Of a stretch of DNA of 64,000 bases, positions 17,646 to 25,679 are shown in pieces. Source of the DNA: an uncultured Lachnospiraceae bacterium. Lineage in GTDB: Bacteria; Bacillota; Clostridia; Lachnospirales; Lachnospiraceae. The notes beneath the pieces are model-generated. The model was given only the letters and a program-made list of their open reading frames with translations, was not told the origin of the DNA and searched no databases. Made by a program: the position numbers and the translations under genes. Numbering within the stretch: position 1 is the stretch's first letter; each line of letters opens with the position of its first letter. Location: the NCBI GenBank assembly GCA_934418125.1, contig CAKRWT010000010.1:1-64000 (forward strand). Direction: 5' to 3'.

Positions 17646-18005
17646 TCATCCTCTCATTCTATACATAAATGCATTTTTTATCCAGGTAAGGTTTCCTGCC
17701 TCCAGGGTTATCACATCAAACCGAACCGGTGTGGTTTCCGGAAAGCGTCTGGTATACCGGTAATAATCACAGACCCTGCAGATGGTTCTTTGTTTGGCTG
17801 CTCCTACTGCTTCTGCAGCATGTCCCTTTACCGCGCTGCTCCGGTACTTTACCTCAAAGAATACCAGGTAGCCATCCGTTTCTCCGATAATATCTATCTC
17901 GCCCTGCCGGCACCTGAAATTCCGTTCTCTGATAATCACACCCTGTGATAGTAAATAAGCACAGACCTGTTCTTCCTTCTGTGCCCCTGTTTTTCTTGTA
18001 TTCAT
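17646..18005 (-). CDS. yraN: YraN/UPF0102 endonuclease-fold protein
   Basis: A 119-residue protein of the UPF0102 family with the restriction-endonuclease-like core: RQGEIDIIGE (about 36-45) and VFFEVKYR (50-57), giving the D/E-x-K type metal site. Its role is unproven; homologues are next to rnhB or processing genes in many genomes. AAGGG precedes the ATG. The gene is part of the minus-strand run rbgA-lepB-rnhB-ylqG-ylqH-yraN-pgeF. Confidence 0.88.
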   Translation of the reverse strand: MNTRKTGAQKEEQVCAYLLSQGVIIRERNFRCRQGEIDIIGETDGYLVFFEVKYRSSAVKGHAAEAVGAAKQRTICRVCDYYRYTRRFPETTPVRFDVITLEAGNLTWIKNAFMYRMRG

Positions 18006-18057
18006 CTGTTTCCCTTTTACAATACTCTTTTTTCGAATATCCGTTTTCTTCTGTCTT

Positions 18058-18348
18058 TTAGGTTACCTTATCCATCTTGGCTTTAATCCTATCCATGGAA
18101 TCTACGAAGATTAAAATCTCTGCCACCACTTCATACAGTTCCGGTGGAATCATGTCTCCAATTTCCAGACGTGACAGGGTATCTGCCAGCTTATCATCCC
18201 TGTGAATCGGTACATCTGCTTCTTTCGCTTTCTCGATAATCCGTTCTGCCAACGCGCCCCGCCCGGAGGCAATAATACGCGGGGCTTCCTCTTCTGGATT
18301 ATATTCCAGGGCAATCGCCTGTTTTGGCTTCCTATTCTTTTCTTCCAT
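18058..18348 (-). CDS. FlhB C-terminal-like protein (YlqH type)
   Basis: A 96-residue soluble protein matching only the cytoplasmic C-terminal lobe of FlhB/YscU type III export switches: AIALEYNPEEEAPRIIASG followed by DVPIHRDDKLADTL and the IPPELYEVVAEIL segment. It begins where FlhB has its self-cleaving NPTH, and neither that motif nor any membrane segment is present, so it cannot work as FlhB does. It sits 36 bases after a FliK-like gene, the same pairing and position as B. subtilis ylqG-ylqH. Function unknown. Confidence 0.85.
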   Translation of the reverse strand: MEEKNRKPKQAIALEYNPEEEAPRIIASGRGALAERIIEKAKEADVPIHRDDKLADTLSRLEIGDMIPPELYEVVAEILIFVDSMDRIKAKMDKVT

Positions 18349-18384
18349 CCGCTATCACCGCCTTGTTCTGTGTTTCGGTTATCT

Positions 18385-20064
18385 TTATGCGCGCATATCA
18401 AAGGAAGTCTTACTGAGCACCGAAATATTCTTACTCTGTTCCAACATAGTCTGTAAGATACCCTGCTCCACTTCCTCTTCCCTCTCCTTTATCTGGAACT
18501 GCGCTTTCAGGGAATATCCCTTTTTCATTAACCGCTTGTCCAGTAAATCAATATGCTCTTCTATCAACGTTAAAGCACTCTCATCCTGCAATATAAAATT
18601 AGTGCTGACCTTACTCCGCTGCATGGATACATAAACATCGGTGGGTCCCAGATGTTCCATGTCCAGGTGAAGCAAGGCACTTACGTTGCCATCCTTTGCT
18701 GCCAGGTTCTTCTTATTGGTATAGACGTATAAATCGCCATGTGCCTGGTTACCCGCCATTTTCAGTGGAAGCTGGATATAGGTAAAGATATGGTTTAGCT
18801 GGTTCATAAAGTCCACATTGTTCTGCATGGTCTGTACACTCTTCCCTAATGGGGTAGCTGCCTTATCTGCCATCTGTATAGCTTCATGCAGCCGCATGGT
18901 CTGTTCCCTGACCCGTTCATAAAGCTGTTCCATCTCTTTCTTCTGGGCTACCTCATCCGGCTCAATCAGCCATTGCTTCGTTATCAGCTCCTGAAAACCT
19001 TTCTGCACTTCTCTACTTTCCAATGCCCGCTCCAGTGTGGCTGACGGCAGTTTACCGGAAAGTACCCTCTGGAACAGCTCCTTGAGCTGTCCGGTCAGGT
19101 TTTTCTCCGTATCAATAACCATTTTTCCATCGGCTGCAGCTTCTCCTTCCGGAGTAACTTTCAGCTTTCCTGCGGTTTCTTTTGCTCCGGCCTGTGCACT
19201 TTCTTTTTCCGGCGTTTCCAGAAGAGGCTGTTCTTGGGCAAGAACCTGTCCTTCCCCCTCTGTAATAACCACAGTCTGCCCCTGCTGTCCTGCTGTGCTT
19301 TCCTTGCCATCAGTAGGATTCTCCCCGATAACTGGCTGTTCTTCTCCTGTTGTCCCATCTGTGTCCTGGACAAATATCTGCTCTATCTGGTTTAACAGAA
19401 CAAGCGCTTTGTCCCCTTTGCCTTCTGCCAGCAATTCCTGCAATACCTGGGGTAACTGCCTGCCGATATCCTGTGCCGCCCCCAGTATCTGATGCTGGTT
19501 ATTCCGGTATAATTCAAACTGTTCGATATTTTCTTCTGTGACCGGCAGCCCCAGTCTTGTCATCTGCAACAGAGTTTCCATCCTTCGGTCCGGGAATTCC
19601 AGTAAGGTTCTGCTCATATTGGCAATGGTTTCCTTGTCGATGGGCATCCCTTCTTCCATCATCTTGGCAACCATTTCCTTATTGACAGCGGTTTCCGGCA
19701 GTCCCGCCGCATCCAGTGCCCGCACAATCGTTGCCTCGTTTGCCATATTGGCATACAGGGGTGATAGAGACAGTGTCCCTCCCCGGTTACTCATTACCTC
19801 GAAACTCATGCTCTGTCCCGGCGTAATATCAATATTCTGATTTACTCTGGCATTGAGCAGTAAATCTCCTGCCAGGGCAAGCTGGATGGAAGTGCCGTTC
19901 CTGGAAACCACTTCTCCTTGGAGAGTCTGCCCTGGCACCAACCCTCTGATTTCACTCTGCAGCCGGTAGCTTCGCTCTCCCTTTGTCATCTGCTCTGCCA
20001 GCCTTACCGCATCATTTGCCGAAATATTTTGATTCTCTCTTTTAAAAATACTTCCAAGATTCAA
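18385..20064 (-). CDS. FliK/YlqG-like protein, function unknown
   Basis: A 559-residue protein. The N-terminal third is a beta-rich segment (GQTLQGEVVSRNGTSIQL), the middle (about 230-310) is a low-complexity Gln/Glu/Gly/Thr linker, and the C-terminal 130 residues resemble the FliK/Flg_hook domain (HGDLYVYTNKK, LDMEHLGPTDVYVSMQ, LDKRLMKKGYSLKAQF). The start is TTG at 20064, supported by GAGGT five bases upstream. It begins 23 bases after rnhB. No hook, basal-body or chemotaxis genes are in the window; with the FlhB-C fragment it may form a non-flagellar pair. Confidence 0.8.
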   Translation of the reverse strand: MNLGSIFKRENQNISANDAVRLAEQMTKGERSYRLQSEIRGLVPGQTLQGEVVSRNGTSIQLALAGDLLLNARVNQNIDITPGQSMSFEVMSNRGGTLSLSPLYANMANEATIVRALDAAGLPETAVNKEMVAKMMEEGMPIDKETIANMSRTLLEFPDRRMETLLQMTRLGLPVTEENIEQFELYRNNQHQILGAAQDIGRQLPQVLQELLAEGKGDKALVLLNQIEQIFVQDTDGTTGEEQPVIGENPTDGKESTAGQQGQTVVITEGEGQVLAQEQPLLETPEKESAQAGAKETAGKLKVTPEGEAAADGKMVIDTEKNLTGQLKELFQRVLSGKLPSATLERALESREVQKGFQELITKQWLIEPDEVAQKKEMEQLYERVREQTMRLHEAIQMADKAATPLGKSVQTMQNNVDFMNQLNHIFTYIQLPLKMAGNQAHGDLYVYTNKKNLAAKDGNVSALLHLDMEHLGPTDVYVSMQRSKVSTNFILQDESALTLIEEHIDLLDKRLMKKGYSLKAQFQIKEREEEVEQGILQTMLEQSKNISVLSKTSFDMRA

Positions 20065-20087
20065 CTGTTTACCTCAACTGTTTCCTG

Positions 20088-20849
20088 TCAACAAAAATGT
20101 GTAATAAATGTTTTCCTGTGAATCGGACAGGGTCCGTATTTTTTAAGAGCTTCAATATGTACCTGGGCACCATAGCCTTTGTTGGAAGCAAACCCATATT
20201 CCGGATAGATTTCGTCATACTGTACCATCAGCCTGTCCCTTGTAACCTTGGCTATGATACTGGCAGCACCGATAGAAATACTCTTGGCATCCCCTTTGAT
20301 AATCGGCACCTGTCTGATTTCCACCTGTGGAATCGTAACAGCATCATTTAACAGAATATCCGGTGTTACCGCAAGGGCACCGATTGCCTGCCGCATAGCC
20401 TCATAGGTTGCCTGTAAAATATTGATTTCATCAATCCGTTCCGGGGTACTGTATCCCAGTCCTACGGCAACGGCTTTTTCCATGATGACATCATAAAGCT
20501 CTTCTCTCTTTTTTTCGGATAATTTCTTCGAATCGTTGATATATAAAATGTCACAATCTTTCGGTAAAATAACCGCTCCTGCCACAACTGGTCCAGCAAG
20601 GGGTCCTCTTCCTACTTCGTCAATACCACAGATATGTCCATAACAGGCATACTCTTTCTCATATTTTTTTAATACTTCACATCGGACAAGTTCCTTTTCG
20701 TAGGCGGTAATCCGTTTCTTTGCCTTCTCTATAGCTGCCTGCACCCCCGCCCGTTCATCCTGTTCGTAGCTGTGAAATAAGGCAGGCAGCTCCTCTATGC
20801 TGGCTGCCTGCAATTTTTCTTTTATGGACGCTATCGCTTCTGCCATAAT
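20088..20849 (-). CDS. rnhB: Ribonuclease HII
   Basis: Removes ribonucleotides and RNA primers from RNA/DNA hybrids. The active-site motif GIDEVGRGPLAGPVVAGAVIL-like block begins near residue 75 of the chosen frame; further acidic residues lie in LLNDAV and the C-terminal KGYGAQVHIEALKKYGPCPIHR matches the family. I start it at ATG 20849 (253 residues) because GGAG lies 6 bases upstream and the length matches the B. subtilis enzyme; a longer frame to 20954 would overlap lepB and has no ribosome site. Confidence 0.93.
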   Translation of the reverse strand: MMAEAIASIKEKLQAASIEELPALFHSYEQDERAGVQAAIEKAKKRITAYEKELVRCEVLKKYEKEYACYGHICGIDEVGRGPLAGPVVAGAVILPKDCDILYINDSKKLSEKKREELYDVIMEKAVAVGLGYSTPERIDEINILQATYEAMRQAIGALAVTPDILLNDAVTIPQVEIRQVPIIKGDAKSISIGAASIIAKVTRDRLMVQYDEIYPEYGFASNKGYGAQVHIEALKKYGPCPIHRKTFITHFC

Positions 20850-20922
20850 CTTCTCCATTTCTGCGTGCTTTTCACATGGTATCACTTCTGTTATCTTTCC
20901 CGGTACGATACTATTCCAGGTA

Positions 20923-21462
20923 CTATCTGTGTTTAATAAAACCGATTTCATCAAAAGGCCATATTCTGAGCCATGCCCTTCCGATAATATCCTTCCTGTT
21001 GATATTTCCCACCGCAGGGTCCCTGCTGTCAGAACTGTTATTCCGGTTATCGCCCATCACAAAGTACTCATCATCACCAAGTGTAATAAGCTCCCTTGCC
21101 CGACCCGGGTTCTCTATCACTTCTTTGCCATAACCTTCGGCAAGTATCTCGCCGTCAATATAGATGTTCCCCTCATCATCGATTTGCACCGTTTCCCCTG
21201 GCAATCCGATAATACGCTTGATATAGAAAGTATTTTTATCATACTGGAACGGGAACACAATAATATCAAACCGCTCCGGGTCGTGGAACCGGTAGGATAT
21301 CTTATCAACAATCAAGTTATTGCCATCCTCCAGGGTCGGCTCCATGGAACGCCCTTCCACCTGCGTTCTCTGTCCCACATAGTGAATGACCAGATACACG
21401 GCACACAATACCACCAACAGGTACAGACTTGTACTCAATATTTCCTTCAGAACCTTTTTCAT
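20923..21462 (-). CDS. lepB: Type I signal peptidase (first copy)
   Basis: Cleaves signal peptides of exported proteins at the outer face of the membrane. The 179-residue Gram-positive type protein has one N-terminal membrane helix (about 9-28), catalytic Ser39 in GRSMEPTL and Lys82 in YIKRIIGLPGE, then GDNRNNSSDSRD. GAGGAG precedes the ATG. It lies between rbgA and rnhB and has a paralogue at 22384-22968, about 40 percent similar by eye, on the far side of rbgA. Confidence 0.95.
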   Translation of the reverse strand: MKKVLKEILSTSLYLLVVLCAVYLVIHYVGQRTQVEGRSMEPTLEDGNNLIVDKISYRFHDPERFDIIVFPFQYDKNTFYIKRIIGLPGETVQIDDEGNIYIDGEILAEGYGKEVIENPGRARELITLGDDEYFVMGDNRNNSSDSRDPAVGNINRKDIIGRAWLRIWPFDEIGFIKHR

Positions 21463-21505
21463 AATCTTCTCCTCAATTCTCTTCTACTCCCCTCAGACTG
21501 CCCTT

Positions 21506-22366
21506 TTATCTGTCTTCTTCTCCTGGCATTTCCAGTGTGATTCTACCGATTCTGCCACTTCTGAAATCGTCCACAAGAAGTGCGGCTGCCTTCTCATAAT
21601 CAGGCTCCTGCCCTTTCTTATAACACTTTCTGTTCTCACAGATATGAGTCAGTATCTGCTCCGGTGTAAAAGTCTCCTCTTCGCTTATTTGGAATCTTTC
21701 GCATAACAGTTTGTTGTATTTTATCTGCATATAAGCAATCAGATCCATCGCAAGCTCTGTAATCTGAAGAATTTCATCATTCATGGAACCGATAAAAGCA
21801 AGATTTCTTCCCACTTCCTCGCTCTCAAATTTAGGCCACAAAATGCCTGGTGTATCCAGCAGCTCCAAATCCTTGTTTAAACGTATCCATTGCTTTCCTT
21901 TCGTAACGCCCGGCTTATTTCCCGTCTTCGTACAGGCTTTTCCGGCAAAGGAATTGATAAACGTAGATTTTCCAACATTTGGAATCCCTACTACAATAGC
22001 ACGAACCGGACGATTTTTAATCCCTCTTCGGCGGTCTCTTTCTATCTTTTCTTTACAGGCTTCCTGTACCATACCATGAAGGGCTTTTAACCCTTGTCCT
22101 GATTTGGCATTGATTTCCAATACATAAAATCCCTTTTTCTTAAAATATTCTATCCATACCTGGTTTTCTTTTGGGTCTGCCAAATCTGATTTGTTTAACA
22201 GAATTAATCTGGCTTTGTTCTTACCCAGTTCGTCAATGTCCGGGTTTCTGCTACTGAGTGGAATTCTTGCATCCACCACCTCTATGACTAAATCAATCAG
22301 TCCAATGTTTTCCTGCATCATGCGCTTTGCTTTCGTCATATGCCCTGGATACCACTGATAATTCAT
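21506..22366 (-). CDS. rbgA: Ribosome biogenesis GTPase RbgA (YlqF)
   Basis: Circularly permuted GTPase needed for late 50S assembly. In the 286-residue protein G4 NKSD (58-61) precedes G1 GIPNVGKST (127-135) and G3 DTPG (171-174), the diagnostic permuted order; a C-terminal helical ribosome-binding domain follows. AAGGAAG precedes the ATG. It is sandwiched between two lepB genes, 17 bases after the second and 43 before the first, and follows the rplS operon as in B. subtilis. Confidence 0.95.
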   Translation of the reverse strand: MNYQWYPGHMTKAKRMMQENIGLIDLVIEVVDARIPLSSRNPDIDELGKNKARLILLNKSDLADPKENQVWIEYFKKKGFYVLEINAKSGQGLKALHGMVQEACKEKIERDRRRGIKNRPVRAIVVGIPNVGKSTFINSFAGKACTKTGNKPGVTKGKQWIRLNKDLELLDTPGILWPKFESEEVGRNLAFIGSMNDEILQITELAMDLIAYMQIKYNKLLCERFQISEEETFTPEQILTHICENRKCYKKGQEPDYEKAAALLVDDFRSGRIGRITLEMPGEEDR

Positions 22367-22383
22367 TCTTTTCTTCCTTTCTG

Positions 22384-22968
22384 TTACTCAATCAATCCTA
22401 TACCTTCTTCTTCCGTTGCCATGTGGAACCATGCTTTTCCAATAATTGTGTCCTTGTTGACCGGACCGATATTGCCGGAACGGCTGTCTTCACTGCTGTT
22501 ACGATTATCTCCCAGTACAAAGTATTCGTCATTACCAAGTTCCATTTCTGTCTGGGCAATTCCCGCATCACTTATCTTATCATAAGTATCGTCTTCCTCC
22601 AGCAGCTGTCCGTCAATATATACATTTCCATTCTCTATCAGCACCTTCTCCCCAGGAAGCCCGATAACCCGTTTCACATAGTAATGGGCATTTTCATTTC
22701 CATTGGGTAAAAATACAATCACATCTCCCCGCTTCGGCGTCGACAGTTTATAACCCATCCGGTTAATCAGTATCTCCTGTCCGTTCCACAACGCCGGTTC
22801 CATAGAATCTCCTATCACACTGGTTCGCATTCCAACAGAATAGATAATGACCACTGCCAGAAAAACAGCAGCCACACTGCCAATAAATACCTCCAGCACA
22901 TCTTTAATCACTTTGGAATTTAATTTTTTCTTTTTCTGATAAAAGGTTAAGCCTTTTCTTCTCGCCAA
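22384..22968 (-). CDS. lepB: Type I signal peptidase (second copy)
   Basis: A 194-residue signal peptidase with a longer basic cytoplasmic tail (about 1-23), one membrane helix (about 26-45), catalytic Ser55 in GDSMEPALWNG and Lys99 in YVKRVIGLPGE, and GDNRNSSEDSR. Together with the copy at 20923-21462 it gives the cell at least two housekeeping-type enzymes. It is the first gene of a lepB-rbgA-lepB-rnhB run and lies downstream of repeat copy B, which may form its leader. Confidence 0.95.
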   Translation of the reverse strand: MARRKGLTFYQKKKKLNSKVIKDVLEVFIGSVAAVFLAVVIIYSVGMRTSVIGDSMEPALWNGQEILINRMGYKLSTPKRGDVIVFLPNGNENAHYYVKRVIGLPGEKVLIENGNVYIDGQLLEEDDTYDKISDAGIAQTEMELGNDEYFVLGDNRNSSEDSRSGNIGPVNKDTIIGKAWFHMATEEEGIGLIE

Positions 22969-23059
22969 CTTTGTACACTCCTTATTCCAACTGCCTTAAC
23001 TTACATAGTATAGCATATCTTACCGGGTAAAGCTATAACAGAGACAAAATACATCATTA

Positions 23060-23150
23060 CAGAGCCGGGATACGCTTTGTGAATCTCACCCTGATTAGTA
23101 GTCGGCAAACGCACACGCACCAGTGCTTGCATTTGCCTCATCGACATAAC
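23060..23150 (-). repeat. Structured intergenic repeat, copy B (between rplS and lepB)
   Basis: Best-preserved copy. On the plus strand GGCAAACGCA (23104-23113) pairs with TGCATTTGCC (23128-23137), allowing one G-U, around the near-palindrome GCACCAGTGC (23117-23126). A second weaker stem closes CAGGGT with GCTCTG (23060-23091). It begins directly after the rplS terminator T-run on the minus strand and ends about 90 bases before lepB. No open frame or ribosome site is visible in it. Confidence 0.6.
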
Positions 23151-23155
23151 AAAAA

Positions 23156-23181
23156 ACAGATGTCCTTTTCAGGACATCTGT
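23156..23181 (-). terminator. Terminator after rplS
   Basis: Perfect 11-bp stem ACAGATGTCCT/AGGACATCTGT with a 4-base loop, followed on the minus strand by TTTTTTG. It ends the ylxM-ffh-rplS operon 17 bases after the rplS stop. Confidence 0.95.
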
Positions 23182-23197
23182 TTCCCATCTTGCTGAA

Positions 23198-23545
23198 TTA
23201 TTTTACTAACTCTTTAACCTTTGCTTTCTTACCTACACGGGCTCTTAAGTAGTTCAGTTTTGCACGTCTTACTTTACCCTTTCTTACTACTTCTACTTTC
23301 TCAACATTCGGAGAATGCATAGGCCAGGTCTTCTCTACACCAACACCATTTGATATTTTTCTAACTGTGAAAGTCTGTCTATTGCTTCCGCCCTGGATTT
23401 TTAATACAGTACCTTCGAAAACCTGAACTCTCTCACGGTTACCTTCTTTGATTTTACCGTATACTTTAACAGTATCACCAACTTCAAATCCACCAACTGC
23501 TTCTTTTAACTGTGCTGCTTCAATTTCTTTAATAATCTCGTTCAT
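23198..23545 (-). CDS. rplS: 50S ribosomal protein L19
   Basis: A 115-residue L19, which contacts 16S rRNA at the subunit interface. Conserved blocks include [26 protein letters not shown], the basic [28 protein letters not shown] and the C-terminal [20 protein letters not shown] lies 7 bases before the ATG. Last gene of the ylxM-ffh-rpsP-khpA-rimM-trmD-rplS series; a 133-base gap upstream holds a separate promoter and possibly an autoregulatory leader. Confidence 0.98.
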   Translation of the reverse strand: MNEIIKEIEAAQLKEAVGGFEVGDTVKVYGKIKEGNRERVQVFEGTVLKIQGGSNRQTFTVRKISNGVGVEKTWPMHSPNVEKVEVVRKGKVRRAKLNYLRARVGKKAKVKELVK

Positions 23546-23615
23546 TGTTTTGCCTCCTAAATGATATGGATGTTCTTAATACGTTTTGTAACAGAGGACC
23601 ATCTTTTTTCACAAC
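23546..23615 (-). promoter_or_regulatory. Candidate rplS leader (L19-type autoregulation possible)
   Basis: An untranslated stretch between the internal promoter and the rplS start. GATGG near 23600 can pair with the CATCC-type block near 23570 on the minus strand. Low-GC Gram-positive bacteria often carry an L19 leader RNA here; the pairing I can see is too short to be sure. Confidence 0.3.
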
Positions 23616-23621
23616 ATTAAT

Positions 23622-23650
23622 AAATTACCACATTGCAATAGAAATTGCAA
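23622..23650 (-). promoter_or_regulatory. Internal promoter ahead of rplS
   Basis: Minus strand TTGCAA (23645-23650), 17-base spacer, TAATTT (23622-23627), in the trmD-rplS gap. It would let L19 be made independently of the upstream operon. Confidence 0.5.
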
Positions 23651-23678
23651 CCATTTTTTATAATACATCCGTAATTTT

Positions 23679-24449
23679 TTACGTCTGTTCTTCCATAGTT
23701 TCCGAAGGTTTCTGCTTTTTCCTCCGTTTCTTCTTCTCCACCGGAGGATGGGCTGTCATATAAGCCTCATACAAATCCGGTCTTCTCTGTCTGGTACGCT
23801 CCAAAGACTGCCCTAACCGCCATTCCTCCACTTTGGCATGGTTGCCGCTTAGCAAAACCTCCGGCACTTTCTTATCATGCCATATCTCCGGTCTGGAATA
23901 TTGTGGATATTCCAACAGACCATTGTCAAAGGATTCCGTCACAGCAGACTCTCCATTATGGAGTACCCCCGGCACCAGCCTTGCTATGGCATCTATCATA
24001 ACCATCGCCGGCAGCTCTCCGCCGGTCAGTACATAATCGCCTATGGAAATCTCGTCTGTCACGATTTCCTCTAAGACCCGCTCATCAATCCCCTCATAAT
24101 GTCCACATAGAAAAATCAGTTCTTCCTCCTGTGCCAGCTCCTGCGCCAGCCCCTGATGAAATGTCTGTCCCTGGGGCGTCACATAAATAACCCGTTTTTT
24201 CTTCTCCGGTGCCAGCTTCTGTATAACGGACTGAAAAGCATCGTAAACCGGCTGCGCCTGCATCAACATACCGGCACCACCGCCATAGGTATAATCGTCT
24301 ACCTTTCCATGCTTATTTTGAGTATAATCCCTGATATTAACGGCTTCAATTGCTATATACTGCCGTTCTACTGCCTTCCCAAGAATACTGGTATTCAGCC
24401 CCTGCATGACCATCTCCGGAAAAAGCGTCAGAATATGAAAATGAATCAT
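23679..24449 (-). CDS. trmD: tRNA (guanine37-N1)-methyltransferase
   Basis: SPOUT-class trefoil-knot enzyme that methylates G37 of tRNAs reading CNN codons, preventing frameshifts. The 256-residue protein contains [14 protein letters not shown] and the knot segment [20 protein letters not shown] with SAM-binding character. The chosen ATG (24449) has GGGAGG five bases upstream; the in-frame codon four earlier has none. The C-terminus is an unusually basic KKKRRKKQK tail of about 20 residues. It follows rimM by 49 bases. Confidence 0.96.
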   Translation of the reverse strand: MIHFHILTLFPEMVMQGLNTSILGKAVERQYIAIEAVNIRDYTQNKHGKVDDYTYGGGAGMLMQAQPVYDAFQSVIQKLAPEKKKRVIYVTPQGQTFHQGLAQELAQEEELIFLCGHYEGIDERVLEEIVTDEISIGDYVLTGGELPAMVMIDAIARLVPGVLHNGESAVTESFDNGLLEYPQYSRPEIWHDKKVPEVLLSGNHAKVEEWRLGQSLERTRQRRPDLYEAYMTAHPPVEKKKRRKKQKPSETMEEQT

Positions 24450-24498
24450 GCTGCCTCCCATCTTTCTTGTCTGTCTTTTCTCTAACGACCTGTTTTCT

Positions 24499-25005
24499 CT
24501 ATAAAAGACCTTCCATTACATGGATTGTCATACAATTCTCTTCCATATTTATCTTCAGGATGCACTCTCTAATTGCCGGTATCAGTACTTCTGTGCCGTC
24601 TTCCCTGTCTATCACATACACATCATTGGCCCCTGTTGCCATTACATCTTTCAGACAGCCAAAGTGTGTGCCATCCTCTGTCAGCACCTGCATCCCAATC
24701 AAATCTGCTACAAAATACTCATCTTTCCGTAATCTGACTGCCTTATCCCTGGTAACCAGAAGCTTTGCATTTTTGTACTTCTCAATATCATTAATGGAAT
24801 CATAGCCTTTGAATTTCAGGATAGCAAACTGTTTGAAAAATTTGACACTTTCAATTTCCATAATCAGCCGCTCTTTGCCTGTTTCCACGATGACTTCCTT
24901 TAACTTCTTAAACCGGTTGGCATCATCCGTAGTCGGAAAAACCTTTACCTCGCCCCGGATACCATGGGTCTGTGTGATAACCCCCACCTGTAATTCCTGA
25001 ATCAT
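24499..25005 (-). CDS. rimM: 16S rRNA processing protein RimM
   Basis: 30S maturation factor acting with S19. The 168-residue protein has an N-terminal beta-barrel ([22 protein letters not shown]) and a C-terminal PRC-barrel domain ([38 protein letters not shown]). The ATG at 25005 follows AGAGGA by six bases; the frame could extend seven codons upstream, without support. It stands between the KH-domain gene and trmD, as usual. Confidence 0.95.
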   Translation of the reverse strand: MIQELQVGVITQTHGIRGEVKVFPTTDDANRFKKLKEVIVETGKERLIMEIESVKFFKQFAILKFKGYDSINDIEKYKNAKLLVTRDKAVRLRKDEYFVADLIGMQVLTEDGTHFGCLKDVMATGANDVYVIDREDGTEVLIPAIRECILKINMEENCMTIHVMEGLL

Positions 25006-25060
25006 AAATTTCCTCTTTCCTAACACAAAAGCCTCACAGATAACTCCATGAGGCTGTATG

Positions 25061-25288
25061 TCAGATGATTTCTACATCCACTCTCTTATTGTCTTTGGAT
25101 GATGCTGCTTTTACAACGGAACGGATTGCTTTTGCAATCCGGCCTTGTTTACCAATAACTTTACCCATGTCAGAAGCTGCAACGTGAAGCTCGACAACAA
25201 CATTCTTGCCATCTTCTTTCTCTGTTACAACAACTTCATCTGGATTTTCTACAAGAGCTTTTGCAATCACTTCAACTAATTCTTTCAT
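25061..25288 (-). CDS. khpA: KH-domain RNA-binding protein KhpA (YlqC)
   Basis: A 75-residue single KH domain with the GxxG loop GKQG in MGKVIGKQGRIAKAIRSVVK. Homologues dimerise with KhpB/Jag, bind RNA and affect cell division and elongation. The position between rpsP and rimM is the conserved ylqC location. GGAGG precedes the ATG. Confidence 0.95.
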   Translation of the reverse strand: MKELVEVIAKALVENPDEVVVTEKEDGKNVVVELHVAASDMGKVIGKQGRIAKAIRSVVKAASSKDNKRVDVEII

Positions 25289-25347
25289 AGTCCACCTCCA
25301 AAAGCCAGATATTCACATGTTACTGCTAAACTGTTTCATAAAATGAA

Positions 25348-25593
25348 TTATTTAACAATACCTGCATTTTTGAAAATTCTGCTTACCACTTCTGTAGGCT
25401 GAGCACCGCTTGCTAACCATTTCTTAGCTGCTTCTTCATCAACTTTGTAGGTGCTTGGGTCTGTGTTAGGGTCGTATGTTCCGATTTCTTCGATACATCT
25501 TCCGTCTCTAGGTGCTCTGGAATCTGCAACTACGATTCTGTAGTAAGGAGATTTCTTCTGTCCCATTCTTCTTAATCTGATTTTTACTGCCAT
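25348..25593 (-). CDS. rpsP: 30S ribosomal protein S16
   Basis: An 81-residue S16 starting [19 protein letters not shown], with the family block [21 protein letters not shown]. The start at 25593 is chosen because GGAGG lies 8 bases upstream; the frame extends five codons further across that ribosome site. It follows ffh by 86 bases. Confidence 0.98.
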   Translation of the reverse strand: MAVKIRLRRMGQKKSPYYRIVVADSRAPRDGRCIEEIGTYDPNTDPSTYKVDEEAAKKWLASGAQPTEVVSRIFKNAGIVK

Positions 25594-25679
25594 TTTCTTT
25601 GCCTCCATGTGTTAAATTATTCTTTATATTTTGAATAGAAATGATATCACTTCTAAACTTCACTAAATCACTGTCCCTC

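Noticed and set aside
20797-21540. Plus-strand frame of 247 codons across lepB and rnhB
   Set aside because: It spans two recognised genes in antisense and has no ribosome site; hydrophobic composition is explained by the opposite strand.
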